64,000 nt of DNA, taken from the NCBI GenBank assembly GCA_015501075.1, contig JADNYJ010000064.1, positions 1 to 64,000 on the forward strand. The letters run 5' to 3'. The notes beneath the pieces were generated by a model. That model made no database searches. It had not been told where the DNA came from and saw only the letters and a program-made list of their open reading frames with translations. The stretch comes from Gymnopilus junonius (taxonomy: Eukaryota > Basidiomycota > Agaricomycetes > Agaricales > Galerinaceae). This document shows, one piece after another, positions 1 through 11,794 of the stretch; the stretch's first letter is position 1, and the number at the start of each line of letters is the position of its first letter. A program made the translations under genes and the position numbers.

Positions 1-715
1 CCGTCTGGTTTGGTCGAACCAAGGCAAGGTCGTTTATTTTATTATTAGTTACTCAGCAGTGGATAGTTCGGTCTGACTTATAATTTTATGTCCTTTGGAT
101 TCTCTAGTCCAGCTGAATCGGCCAAGAATAACCTTTTACAAGTACGCACATATGATGTGATGATCAGTTACGACAAGTACTACCAAACTCCAAGAGTCTG
201 GTTGATCGGCTATGATGAGGTATGGTAATCCTTTCTCTCCTTCCCTTCCTTTACTTCAATGACTCACACCATGCCGTGATATCCAGAACGGCACCCCGCT
301 CACACCGAACCAGATATTCCAGGACATCTCCGCCGACCATGCACACAAAACCGTCACCATCGAGCCCTTCATCCACTCCGCCTCTCTCCAAGCTGCCTCG
401 GTCCATCCATGCAAACACGCTAGCGTGATGAAAAAGGTCATCGAACGCATGAACAACAGCGTCGTTGCCGAGCAACTCGCCCGAAAGTCTCCCTCTGGCT
501 CAGGTGCGACGTCGCCCTCAGGAAAAGACAAAGAATCCAAGGAAAAGAAGAAGTGGATTTTCAGTAGGAAGGCGAGCGGCACAGGTAAAGACGTCGCTCC
601 TTCTGAGGAGGAAGAAGTCGAGGGCATGCGCGTGGACTTTTATCTGGTCGTTTTCCTCAAGTTCATTGCGTCTATCGTACCTACTATCGAGGTCGATTCG
701 ACGACTTCCTTCTGA
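1..715 (+). CDS. ATG3: Autophagy E2-like enzyme Atg3, C-terminal part (5' end outside window)
   Basis: Atg3 is the E2-like enzyme that transfers Atg8 to phosphatidylethanolamine during autophagosome formation. Visible exons are about 1-29 (end uncertain), 111-219 and 287-715. Exon 111-219 carries the E2 core segment [17 protein letters not shown]. The last exon carries the active-site block [15 protein letters not shown], whose Cys in HPC is the thioester residue, and ends in [15 protein letters not shown] before TGA at 713-715. A lysine/serine-rich stretch (about 480-630, [14 protein letters not shown]) lies between the active site and the C-terminal helix; such low-complexity insertions are common in basidiomycete Atg3. 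The N-terminal half is beyond the window edge. Identity is certain from the active-site motif; the first exon boundary is not. Confidence 0.95.
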
Positions 716-1357
716 TCCACCACAATGTCACATTTTGAAAATAGGATGTAGAGGGATTTGATATGGCATGCGTATGCAATTGGTGGAGTGATGGTGTACT
801 ACATATGATTACCGTTGGACAAATATCAGCTGTTTGAGCTGCGAATTTTCGCTCTGGATTTGTACTGAGAGGAGATTCATTGCTGCTGATCATATTTTCC
901 GATCTCTGCAAAAGTGAGGTATGTAAGATGGGACTTTCCCTAACGGAGTCGGGATTCGGGACGCGTCGTTGATTGCCATACCCACGTGGTTGATTTCGCC
1001 GATCATCCTTTCCCCACTTTCTTGCCACTTTCAACAGCCCATCGACGAGATCAATATCTTCCGAGCAAATGTTCTTAATGACCCATCATCCAAAAAATGG
1101 GTGAAAAGGTGCATAAGTTTCATTATCCTGGGTTTGATCCATAACGTTTTGTGTAATGGCGCAGGTGACAGAAATCTAGACGCCCTTTACAAAATTTCAC
1201 GATTCACATGCCGTCCAACAGCACCGCACCCCCTACCACTCGACGCGCACGTACGTCGAAGCAGCATGGCTCCTCGCCCAAACTCACACCCTGCATTGAC
1301 GACTGGGGAACCACACAGCAATGAAGACGAAGCCGACGGTCGTGGCGTCGACGCCGC
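716..1357. other. Intergenic, convergent 3' regions
   Basis: Lies between the ATG3 stop and the 3' end of the minus-strand membrane-protein gene. Short open frames occur, but none has a recognisable domain or intron-supported continuation. I see no repeat or RNA gene. Confidence 0.5.
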
Positions 1358-2342
1358 TTAATAAGTTCGATATTGCCCGGCGTTTGCGCAGAGACTGGAA
1401 TATGAAGGTACTGGTTTAGGTGCACTAGTAGATCCAGCGACGGCTAGCGCGCCGATGTATACTGTGAAAATTAAAATTGGGACCTGGCATGGCTTGGATA
1501 ATGCCAGCCTGAGCAGAAAGTCGCGGGGAGGAGACCCAGCCCGGATAGACGAGTGTCGCATGTTGTTGAATAGCGCTAGGAGGAGCGGCGCGGGGTGGAA
1601 GACGCCGCGGAGGGTCATGAGGACTATAAATAAGGCGAAGATGATGAGGATATAAATTAGACCGATTTTCATTGGGATAGTGTGCTGAGGCTTCCATGCG
1701 CGACGGTGGTTGGACGACGGGTATGCTATCCTTGGGAATGACATTATTTGGGATTTGGAATTCTTGCACAGCGACAGTCATTATTTGCCTTCTGTGAGGG
1801 CTTGAGTATTCTGAATTTCGAGGCTCCTTCTGGATAATAGTATCAATGCCTTTCCTCGGAATATTACCGAGTTCCACTCCGCCAGCTTCCGGAGCAGGAG
1901 GATTAGACGACCGACGTAGAGGTCGTCTCTTCTCCTTGAGCCACCTAACCCATGATTGACGGGGCAGAAAATCCCATCCAAGTGTCGGCAACCCTCCCAT
2001 CACAAGCAACACAGGAGAATACCATAACGCATTATAACACATCCCCGCGCATCCACCCACTGTCGCCGCAGGGAAGAACCAGATAAGGAAGAGAAACGAG
2101 CGGGAATAAGCCCCGAGTGCATTTGGACGCTGTTGAAAAGCATTTTTGTGGACCCTGGACCCGGGGTTGCTTCTGCGAGAGCAAAGAGTACCTGATATTA
2201 TCAGGAGATAAATTAGTGAAGTGAATACCAGAACCTTCCGAAGCGAAGAGAACAAAATCTAATTGAGCAGAAACTCACAGTCCGTTCGTTAATCCAAGGC
2301 GTCTTTCCAATTCCCTCCAAGAACCTGCCCAAATGGCGGTCA
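1358..2342 (-). CDS. Hypothetical multi-pass membrane protein
   Basis: Not a family I recognise. The likely start is the ATG at 2340-2342 (MTAIWAGSWRELERRLG). An intron from about 2280 to an acceptor near 2180 joins in frame to NPGSRVHKNAFQQRPNALGAY, followed by hydrophobic segments (FLFLIWFFPAATVGGCAG; LWYSPVLLVMGGLPTLG). A charged loop (WLKEKRRPLRRS) suggests a cytosolic side. The frame then has to change near 1690-1770; a GT-AG intron there leads into KIGLIYILIIFALFIVLMTL and a last hydrophobic stretch (VPILIFTVYIGALAVAG). About four membrane spans result. The last exon is less certain: a second frame stays open to 1425 without that intron. Two compatible frames both rich in membrane segments support a real gene, but function is unknown. 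Confidence 0.55.
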
Positions 2343-4191
2343 TAAGATGATGATTGATTGCACAGACCGGTCAATGGGAGGGATTACATTGCTCAGACAT
2401 ACAGCCGCTGCCTACTTTAAACTGGAGGCGGCACTTGACGACGAGGGACGTGGATGGTGGAATGGCATGTAGCAGTTCGAACTTGATGAGAAAACTTGTA
2501 ATAGGTTCCAAGTCAACAGTAAGAGCGACAAACGTGAACTCTCCAGAATTCCGAGACTGCATGTTCCAATTGGAATGAGGGTCACTCAGGGGCTCTCTTG
2601 GTCTTCAGAACATCAAGGACGAGATTAAGGCGAAGCAGTCAAACAGCAGAGGGCAAAGTGCTTGACAGGGTGGCTGGACTTTGTTTAAGCAGAATGCTTT
2701 GTCTAGGATTCGTGCAATACTTCGATGACAGACGAAGTGGAAGATCCGAGGTGGCTGAGCAGAACTCGACGATCGGGTGCGAGATGCTCGTGAGTTGGAC
2801 GGACTGTGGTAAGCAGACAGGCGAGTTGAACATCTGTTACAAGGCAAATCCTGCCATGCTTTCAGTTAAAAAAAATGCAGCGAAGTAACTCCAGTCATCT
2901 CACTTGTAAGAACGGGGAGGCCGAAACGAAAAGAGATGTTAAGATTCAATGCTAGCGGAGGCAATCGGCAATAACAATGGTGATGCCGACGGATGGACAG
3001 GAAATAGGCCAATGTTGTGAAAAAGTGGAAGTATATCGTAGCGCACTGCCTCGTAGCCAAGGCGTACTTATCCTGCATATGCTGGATTGTCAATTTCAGT
3101 CATTGAGGAGTAAGTACATTCTGTCTACGGGCGTCGGGATCCTTTGCGTTATTCCTGCTTTCCATAGGCAAATAAATTGTTGGCAGAAAGTGTTGAGCAA
3201 GTAAACAATAGCTCGCGACGTGGGCTCGCAGAAGTGGGCTCGCAGAAAAGGCCTCTGTCAGTGTCGGTGGTGAGGAAGAAGAGTCGGGATTCTAATTTCA
3301 GGACGCGTTCCATGTGAACAATCTTGAACTCTGCAGTCACCACCAGTGCCGATTCGCGAAATTCGGGTTGCCGATACATAGATCCTCTCACACCGACACC
3401 AGCGTCCACATGGCGTCCAGGACCCAAGAGAAGTGGCAGTCTGCTCTATCTTTGCACTATGTCTTGGCTCGCCGTCGAATTTGCCATGTTAATGTCTTTC
3501 TCCACACGCAAATTTAAACGCGCTGCAAACATTGGTTGGCCGACGACATGAGCATTTTGGTCTATCCCGGGCTCCAATATGTCGACGAGTTCTGTACTTC
3601 AGTGCAACATTGCTCTCACGCGATAAGAAATTACTGGCTCTCTACTAGCGACAGTGCTGATCAGCCGTGCATCTCGTCGCAGGCCAGCCGGAAGTCAGCA
3701 AGGACTGGAGGAGCAAAAAGAAGGGTTGACTGGGATTCCGAATTATGGCGCAATGTTGGTTCATAACTTTATTCATTCATTTTCACTTCAGTCATTGATG
3801 ATCTTCTAATGCTTACGCAGGGCTTCGCTTTTTAATAATCTCACAAGATCTATGACAAGAACGAAATCTACCGCTCTTACTGAGCATACTCTTCCCTTCC
3901 TTCCCCCAGACCGAAAGAATCCAAACGTGAAGCAACGCGTTTTGTTCAAAATAGAGTACATACAAGATGCATAAACCCAGGCACGTCCAACGCGTTAAAT
4001 AGCATGCGCATCAAGAAGCCCACCACCCGAATTACATACAACGACATTATCCCAACGTGCTCAGATTCTCATAACCGCATGCACGGATTTCCTGTCCTTC
4101 TGAAAGTTTCCCCTCCATATATAATGAGCCTTTAATATCACGAGAAGGCCGCTCCCCTTAGGTTCCATCTCTTACCATCTTGGAGATAAAG
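2343..4191. other. Long intergenic region with no supported gene
   Basis: About 1.85 kb between the divergent membrane-protein gene and the subtilase. Several open frames of 60-100 codons exist on both strands, but none shows a domain, a signal peptide with consistent splicing, or codon patterns like the neighbours. The right end is the subtilase promoter. Confidence 0.5.
4118..4125 (+). promoter_or_regulatory. TATA box of the subtilase gene
   Basis: TATATAAT lies 74 bp upstream of the ATG at 4192, a normal distance for a fungal core promoter. A secreted protease is the kind of inducible gene that often keeps a TATA box. Confidence 0.5.
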
Positions 4192-7100
4192 ATGAAGGCT
4201 GCGATGTTTTGGGCCTTGCTCCCATCTCTTTTCAGTGCCAGTGTGGTCTATGGAGTTTTCCCCATCTCTCAAGTTCAAAGAGTGTCAAAGCTCCCCACTG
4301 TGCCCAACAAATTCATAATCGAGGTGGCTCAATTATCTGACATCCCAACTAAGAGGTCGTTCATCCGCGTATGTGCCAGTTTATTCGTTTTGGTTTTTCC
4401 ATATATTGAATAATGCATGGGCATCTAGTCTCTCGATGCCGTCTACGCAAATCTTCAAGAACGAGGAGTTTCCTTCGACGTAACCAAAGAATTCGATTCT
4501 TTGGGCCTATTCGTTGGTGCAGCCGTGACTATTAATGTTCGTGTTCTTCGCTGGCATTCTGAGATTGTTCACGAATGCTAACTATCTTTACCACCTATTC
4601 TCAGAATGCTCAGGTGCTTAAATAACCCCAACAAAAGTTATCAGGCTGCAAAATACTGAATTCCGCCCCTTCTTCATATTAGGATGTAGCTTCCATCTCC
4701 AAAACCCCAGGAGTTGTCGCCATTCGCCCCGTCGTAAGGATCCAACCACCAAAGTACGTCAACTGCAACAATTCTGTACTTATCAGTAACACACGAAGCC
4801 GCTCCGCTAATTTCGCAACCATGACAGACCTGTGCTATCTCACGTTGTCACAAGCGTAAATGATCCTCAAGTTCCCCCGGATGGCGAGTCGACGCATGTA
4901 CTCACAGTAAGCAGCCCATTTTTACACAAGACCTGTCTTGTATTGTCCTATGCATGACTTCTCACCATTGCTTCTCGCTTTTAGGGCGTTGATAAACTTC
5001 ATGCTCAAGGACTCATCGGAACGGGAATCAAAATCGGCATGTAAGCTTTTTCCCCTTCCTTATTCTCTTGAGAAATATGCTTTTTATACGACACGGCGCT
5101 CATGATTGTGGATTTGCATTTGTAGCATCGACACGGGAATCGACTATACTCATCCTTTCCTTGGAGGAGGCATTGGACCTGGGCATAAAGTGATTGGAGG
5201 GTTTGATTTTGTTGGGGACGCTTATGATGGTATTTCATTAGATTTTTTGTACTTGGATCATTCTCATATCTCTACGTGAAGGTACCAATACACCTGTGCC
5301 AGATCCAGATCCTCTGGATCAATGCAATGGTGAGCGCTCCCACTCAATCCTTGAGACTTTTTTTCATTCTGACACTTTTATTTCTTTCAGGACACGGAAC
5401 GCACGTCGGAGTACGTCTGCCCAGTGAAAATATCGTACGAGACAGCAACGTTTGTGCTTAATCCTTATTTCAGGGTATTATCGGCGCCGACCCGGCAACC
5501 CATTCAATATTAGTGGTGTAGCATTCGGTGCATCCATCACTTCATACAGAGTTTTCGGATGTAGTGGATCCGTCACTGACGATAGTACGTTTTCCCATAA
5601 CTATCCTAACCTTATATTATTAATCACCGTCATTGTTCTTCTCTAGTCCTCGTAGAGGCACTCCTTAGAGGAGTCAGTGAAGGCCAAGATATTCTCACCA
5701 TGTCGCTGGGCGGAGCAGACGGTTGGACAGAGGGTACCGCTACGGTTGTGTCGAGCAGGATTTCGGCTCAGGGCAAGATTGTCACTATCGCTGCTGGAAA
5801 TGACGTAAGCTCAGTCTCAGCTGGATCTTTGACACTGTTCTCAACATTTTTCTTTTTGTATCTAGGGTGCATTTGGTTCATGGTTCACCTCTGGACCAGG
5901 AAATGCTATCAATGCCATCTCAGCTGCCAGTCTTGACAAGTAAGGATTTTCATTCCGTAAATCGTCTCTTTGCTTATCCGTCCTTCCTTCATCCAGCACC
6001 ATCATCCCTCTCCAAAACGCAACTCTGCACGGCGTCCAGCACGACCCCATAACATACTTTGACACCTTCCCATTGCCATCACTGCCACCCTCCCCATCTT
6101 CGCCACATCCAACGATACCACAATTGTCGATGATGCTTGCCATCCTCTTCCTGATAACACTCCTGATCTGTCGAAATTCTTGGTCGTTGTAAGACGTGGG
6201 ACATGTACTTTTGTGAGATTGCCTTTCTTCCTTTCACAGGTGAAAATCTTGTAGCTGATGCAGTTGGCTTTGTTGTGGTTGTGTAGGTTCAGAAGTTGAC
6301 GAATATCGCTGCTAAAGGAGGCCAAGTCACGTTTATTTATGAGTTCGTATTTTAATCACCAAGTATTTTTCTGAATTTCTAAGTGTTTGAAACTTTTTTA
6401 ACAGTAACGGGAACGGATTTGCTGATATCTCAGTTGGAAATTTCACTGCCGTCCTCATCCAAGCCGCCGATGGCGAATTCGTAGTACTTTCCAATGCAAA
6501 GACCTCTCCTTCATTTCTGACAACATACGATCATATAGCTTGCACAACAATTCGCTGCTGGAACACCTGTCTCCATCTCCTTCCCACAGGTCGGCGGAGC
6601 CTTCAATTTTCCCGACCCTGCTGGTGGTTTGATTTCTTCTTTCACAAGGTATTTGAATATTTCAACTTTGCAAAACAACTGGTAATTGATTTTTTTAATC
6701 ATCAGTTACGGCCCAACCAACGATTTCTTCTTCAAGCCAGCTGTAGCTGCTCCAGGAGGAAACATTCTCTCAACCTTCCCAGTCCCTCTAGGCTCATTCG
6801 CCGTCCTATCAGGCACATCTATGGCAACGCCCTTCCTGGCTGCTAGCTCTGCCCTCCTCCTATCAGTGAAAGGGAAATCGCAAGCCGTCACCTCGAATGC
6901 TAGGACACTCTTTGAATCGACCGCGCAGTCGATCGGGTCAAGCAAGACGGATAGCGACCCGCTCCAGACGTTGACGCAACAGGGTGCTGGGCTTGTGCAG
7001 GTCTTCAATGCGATCCATACGACTACTATCGTGTCGCCGGGCGAGTTGATTTTGAATGATACAGCGAATTTTAAGCCTGTGTATGTTCCTTTTTGTGGTT

Positions 7101-8125
7101 CTTCCTAAATCATGTTTTTGCTAATTTTTGTATAGGCAAACTTTTACTGTTAAGAATACGGATAAGAAGGCCAAGAAATTCAAGTTGACCCATGTCCCTG
7201 CTGGCACGGCACTGACGATTCAACCTGTGGGTATCACCCCTTCATTGGCAGCCCGTCCATGACGCTGACTTTGTGCTTGTCCTCCAGGGGACCATCTTTG
7301 CTGCAGATGGACCCGTTCCTCTCTCCTCCACAGCTGCTTCAGTAACCATCGTCCCCAACCAATTCACCCTTCTCCCAGGCCAAACCCAGCCTGTCGTAGT
7401 CGTCTTCAAGCTTCCTTCATCGCTTGACCCAAGCACGTTCCCCGTCTTCTCCGGCTTCATCCAAGTAAACGGACCCACCGTGCTTGATTCCGCCAAAGTC
7501 AGCTACCTAGGCCTCCAAGGCAGCTTGAAGAATAAACAAGTTATAGACGACACCGATACCTTCTTCGGCGTGCCTCTTCCCGCACTCCTGGATTCGCAAG
7601 GTAACGTACAGAGTGGGCCGGTGAATTATACGTTTGCAGATGGTACGGATGTGCCGACGTTGCTCTGGAGGTTGGCGTTTGGGACTGCGGCGTTCAGGGT
7701 GGACCTTGTCAGCCCGAATATCACTTCAAGCCGACGATCACGAGCAGAAGTTGTTCGAGGGATTCCCGTTCTTCAGCTTCCCGTCGCCGCATAATGGAGG
7801 GTCGTTTGCGCAGGTTAAGATTGTTGGGCCGCTTGCGGAATTGGATTTCGTTTCGAGGAATAATGATGTTCGTGCTTTCCGCTCCTTTACTCTATTTTAT
7901 TTTCTATATGCTTACCTTTTTGATATATAGGACACTACTGATGGAGGTGAAGGGTTCAATACACTCACAGTCACGACGCCTACCTTTGCCAATGGCACCA
8001 CCATTCCTAATGGCTCCTACCGCGTTTTGGTACGTGCGTTGAAGGTCACTGGTAACCCGACAAATGAAGCGGACTACGAGTCGTGGTTAAGTCCTATCGT
8101 TGGCGTTCAAGTGCCTCCCTCTTGA
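4192..8125 (+). CDS. Secreted subtilisin-family serine protease (S8) with PA domain
   Basis: An extracellular endopeptidase of the subtilisin clan, with many introns. Translation starts with a signal peptide (MKAAMFWALLPSLFSASVVYG), then an inhibitor-like propeptide. The catalytic Asp is in IDTGIDYTHPF (about 5130-5160), the His in GHGTHVG (about 5391-5410) and the Ser in LSGTSMATPF (about 6806-6835, TCT at 6818-6820). The oxyanion Asn lies in AAGNDGAFG. A protease-associated (PA) insert is split across about 6060-6550, and an Fn3/DUF-like beta-rich tail runs to the stop at 8125. The whole resembles minor extracellular protease vpr-type fungal enzymes of about 890 residues. Two apparent one-base losses break the frame: in the GADPGNPF block near 5491 (CCGGGC read as CCGGC) and in FDTFP-IAITA near 6068 (a C run). 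All three catalytic residues are otherwise present. It could be a real lesion or base-calling error. Confidence 0.9.
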
Positions 8126-8309
8126 TCACTTTCACAAGAGAAAATAAATTAATGTATATTTCATCGTGCAATACATCCCATTCAGTTTTATAACATTGAA
8201 TTGCAAGTGTTGTTTGTCTATATAACCCAGAATAGTCGAATTTTTACAGGAACGCAGGTAGATGATACAGCTAAAATTTCCATCCAAGATTATTCTCCAA
8301 AATCTAAAT

Positions 8310-9664
8310 CTATGCCAAGGTCTTGGGCAAGCCATTCTCCGCCAGGAGACTCTCTTCACCGCCCAACTTCCTCGGTCCATCGCCGACACGCGTATGAATC
8401 AAGCCTTTCACAGCACCAACTTCAAAGTTCTTCGCTACAGCTCCATTGAACCCTTCGGGGATCTTGGCCAACGCGTTAAGATCCGTGCTGCTCGCTCCGA
8501 AAAGACCCAACACGTCCTTGAACTCCCCAGACCGTTGAGGGAAGTACGACACGATGAGCTGCACGATCTCCTTGATGTTCTCCTCCAGAGCGTAGATGAC
8601 AGCGTTAGGACCGGCGTCGTAGGTGTACGCTGCTTTGTACCCTTTTCCGGCCTCGACGGAAAGGCGGTTGTACTCCACAATAAGCGCGATGATAGCCCTG
8701 CTCACGTCATTCATGTAAAAAATGGGAGGTTCAGTGTCGAGTGCGACGGCGTGGAACTGGTTCGAATCGGCCATGGTGATCTTGGCGAACGTGTCAAAGT
8801 CCCTCTCGAGGATGGCTTTGGAGATCTTCTCCATCCTCTCGGGCACCACATACTTGATGCGATGCTGGAGCAGAGGCGAAGTCTCCACGGTCCTCTGCAT
8901 ACCACTCGTCGAGCTCGTACCCTTCTTGTCGTCGGATACGACACAGATGAGCGCGTGCATCTGCGGCCAGTGCTCCTGCGGCGCGACTTGTACGGCGAGA
9001 GAGTCGTTTCCGGAGGGGTCGGAACCCATTTGCCATGCGACGAAACCGCCGAAGAGGGATCGGCATGCGGAGCCGGAGCCTTGGCGGGCGATGAGGGAGA
9101 GGGTGGAAGGAGAGGCGGGGAGGGTGTAGAGCTGTGCGAGGGAGGCGACAAGGGCTGCGAATCCGGATGCGGAGGATGCGAGACCGGCGGCGGTGGGGAA
9201 GTTGTTGTAGGATGCGATGTGGACTTTGTACGATGAGATCTAGATTGGAGATGGTAAGAAATTTTAATGGGCTGTCAGAGTACATGTACATTGAGGGAAG
9301 GAATACCTTTGGTTCATTTGGGTTTTGATCTCATATTCTTTCCTCAAGCGCTTCATCTCGGAGATACATGTCGCGAGCCTTCCGACAGCCTTGATCTCAT
9401 CCTCTTTGCCGTTCAGCCACAGCTGATCGCGCTCAAAGCTAGGATCAGCGCGAGATGTTGTCGTCGATCGCAGATGATCCTGGTCGAGGGTGACAGAAAG
9501 CGATGAATTTGTGGGTAAAATGAGCTTGGTATCGCGCTTGCCCCAGTATCTGATAAAAAAAGAAATTGTGAGTTCGAGATCACCGAAAGAATGCGGTAGA
9601 GCACACACTTGATGACTGCAATGTTCACTGGGGCTGAAGCTGTAGCCTGGTATATAGTCGACAT
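8310..9664 (-). CDS. ERG19: Mevalonate diphosphate decarboxylase
   Basis: Makes isopentenyl diphosphate from mevalonate diphosphate with ATP, in the cytosol, for ergosterol and other isoprenoids. Three exons: 9609-9664 (MSTIYQATASAPVNIAVIK), 9307-9549 (YWGKRDTKLILPTNSSLSVTL, the conserved substrate-binding N-terminus) and 8310-9239, which carries the GHMP-kinase motif PTAAGLASSASGFAAL and SGSACRSLFGGFVAW. The C-terminal domain follows (YTYDAGPNAV) to the stop at 8310-8312. About 390 residues, normal for the family. Joining exon 2 to exon 3 puts KISSYKVHIAS out of frame. The conserved frame is regained only if one G is missing near 9330 (expected Tyr-Glu-Asp, seen TATGAGATC). In a gene that should be essential this points to a base-calling error or a null allele in one nucleus. 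Confidence 0.95.
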
Positions 9665-10296
9665 GGTGGTTGGAAGAAGAAAAGGATTGACGGGCGAGAG
9701 GCTCGGAATGATGATATTGTGGTACGAGATTTTTTAGATACAACCCTACATGGCTGTTCTCATTTCGGAATTGGACCGAAGTACTGCAAGAAATTCCTGC
9801 TGTCCACATTCTGCGCTACTCGGCTGTTATTTCGCCGCATTTTCTGACAATGGTCTGGAATTTGTCTAGGAAGACGAGGTCAAGTTGTGAAATTTTCAAG
9901 AAAAGCAGCGGCCGTTGCCCCTGTGCGGGGACATCGTAGTCACGTGCGTACGCGCCTTCGTTTTTGGCGTTGATTCTAAACTTCAATCTTGCTCTGTACA
10001 CCCAACCATTTATCGTCGTCTTCGTTCTCATCTAATTTTCTTCTTGTGCTGGGAGCCTGGAACAGTATTGACTCAATAAGTCGAAGAGAATCCTTTTGCA
10101 GAAAGCAATTGGTCTCAGAAAATGACGAATGGCCGGAACGTGTGTATAGTACACACGAGTACCCGAAAGTAAAATGGCGTCAACATTAACTACGGAGGAC
10201 AACGAGATCTCAGAATGAATAATGGTATACAAGTAGCATAGGAACTTTCGCCTCCGTTATGTAAATAGTTGTTGCGAAAACCTTGACCCAGTAAGT
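9665..10296. other. Intergenic: ERG19 promoter side
   Basis: Upstream of the minus-strand ERG19 and downstream of the minus-strand 143-residue gene. Open frames on both strands are short and overlap one another. I see no convincing gene or repeat. Confidence 0.45.
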
Positions 10297-10728
10297 TCAT
10301 TGTAACCGCTTCAAAAATTCTCGTACATTTTCGTTCTGGCTGCTTTCAACGGTAGACCTCGCAAGGCGCTCTATTGCAAAAGCAATTAGATCAAATACGT
10401 CACAGACGGTATGTAGAATGAAAGGCTGACCGCTATCTGTGCCTGTGGGGGTAATAACGAAATAAGCAGGCTCCCAGCCACTTAGAGTCAATTCCACAGG
10501 CTCAGTGCTTCGAGTGCGCTGCCATCCAAGAGCCTCAGCTAGTTCTTGGCTGATATAGAGGGTTTGGTGATCTAAAAGGACCTTGTATTCTTTCGGTCGG
10601 GGGAAGAGACTGCTATCGGTGGTATGGCATCGAATAAAGGGAAGACTCTGGACCACTCGGGGACATGCCGTGGTAGGGCGTACAAGCGAGACTTTGAGTC
10701 GACGAAACAACGATGCAGACAACGACAT
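10297..10728 (-). CDS. Small hypothetical protein, probably mitochondrial
   Basis: A single-exon frame of 143 residues from ATG at 10726-10728. The first 35 residues (MSLSASLFRRLKVSLVRP and onward) are rich in Ser, Arg and Leu with no acidic residues, like a mitochondrial presequence. The mature part contains LYISQELAEALGWQ and a compact beta-rich stretch (GWEPAYFVITPTG). I do not recognise a named domain. It starts 98 bp from the divergently transcribed Fic/Doc gene, so the two may share a promoter. Confidence 0.55.
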   Translation of the reverse strand: MSLSASLFRRLKVSLVRPTTACPRVVQSLPFIRCHTTDSSLFPRPKEYKVLLDHQTLYISQELAEALGWQRTRSTEPVELTLSGWEPAYFVITPTGTDSGQPFILHTVCDVFDLIAFAIERLARSTVESSQNENVREFLKRLQ

Positions 10729-10826
10729 CGTAGTTCATATATAAAGCACTGCCGATTTATTAGAGCTCCGCCTAAAGAGTCGATTGAATCCTTTTTGTTG
10801 GACCCAGAGTCCGACTAGGGTCTGAC

Positions 10827-11365
10827 ATGCCCTCTGCAAGTCTCGTCCAAAAATCGAGGATCTTCAGTCCAACCTACGTTGCGCGCATCAACGCGCAATT
10901 GGTTTCTCCTGCCCATTCTCAAATCGTAAAGCCGCACGAGCTGCCATCGGCACTGGCGAGACCACTGCAAGTAGCGCATTATCAACCGGAAAAATTGCCC
11001 CAGTATCTTGCTGCGACCCTTTCATATGGACTTATCATGGGTAGGTGCTTCGCCACTATTTTGTCTTCTCGTTGACATGCGCTCAATGTTGTGATCAAAA
11101 TTTGTAGGTCACCCGTTTATGGATGGGAATAAAAGAACTGGTACATCGCGCTGAATTCTATTAGTATAGGGTGCATAGTAACTGAGCTCTTCAATTCACA
11201 GCATTTTTCGTACAGAATCAATATCTGAAAGCCCTCAATTCCCCAGGAGTTGTGCCCGACTCACCACTATCCAAGGCTAAGTTAGATAACGTGGCTGAAC
11301 TCTACAATGACGTAGCTTGTGGAACAGTGGACGTCAAGGGTATGGCCAACGCAAAATGCGGATAA
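10827..11365 (+). CDS. Doc-type Fic-domain protein
   Basis: Fic/Doc proteins transfer AMP (Fic) or phosphate (Doc) to target proteins; bacterial Doc modifies elongation factor Tu. Three exons (10827-11040, 11108-11140, 11202-11365; introns of 67 and 61 nt) join in frame to a 136-residue protein, the size of a lone Doc domain. The middle exon is only 33 nt and encodes almost exactly the catalytic loop HPFMDGNKRT, with catalytic His, the Asp and the Asn-Lys-Arg of the Fic signature all intact. The helix before it (YLAATLSYGLIMG) and the upstream ALARP element also fit Doc. No inhibitory (S/T)xxxE(G/N) helix and no Phd-like antitoxin gene is visible next to it. Two spliceosomal introns show that it is a resident eukaryotic gene rather than contamination. 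Target and activity are unknown. Confidence 0.85.
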
Positions 11366-11794
11366 GAGAGTTTATATAGGTACAATGGAAGTTGTATCCA
11401 AATTCATTCAGCTCAAACAAAACTTAAGTCCTTATAATTTAATTACACTCCCAGACAACATCGTGCATCGTTGATCAAAGACGTGCAATTGGCGCTTTTT
11501 AGCTCTCAGTACGTCTCCGTGCAGAACCATACTTTGATTCGCTAATTTTACATTCCGTAGTCCATACTTTCTCGCTATTTCTTGCAGCTCTGCAGCCAGC
11601 CTGAGGGGATCCTTCTGAAACATTCTGGCGTGAACAGCCTGTATCAGTGTAGAGAATTATGACCAATACCCATAGACGCTCTTTGGCTGCCTGACTGCTT
11701 TACTCGATTGTATGGAGTAAGCTTGTTTCGAGCGTTTAAAAGCAAGAAAACGTTTGTATTATCTCTGCAATTACAATCTAGATGCAGCAAACAA

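Noticed and set aside
8262..9236. + strand ORF of 324 codons
   Set aside because: It is the antisense shadow of ERG19, whose minus-strand frame has clear family motifs.
10827..11365. Bacterial contamination as source of the Doc gene
   Set aside because: Two spliceosomal introns with proper phases and flanking fungal genes exclude it.
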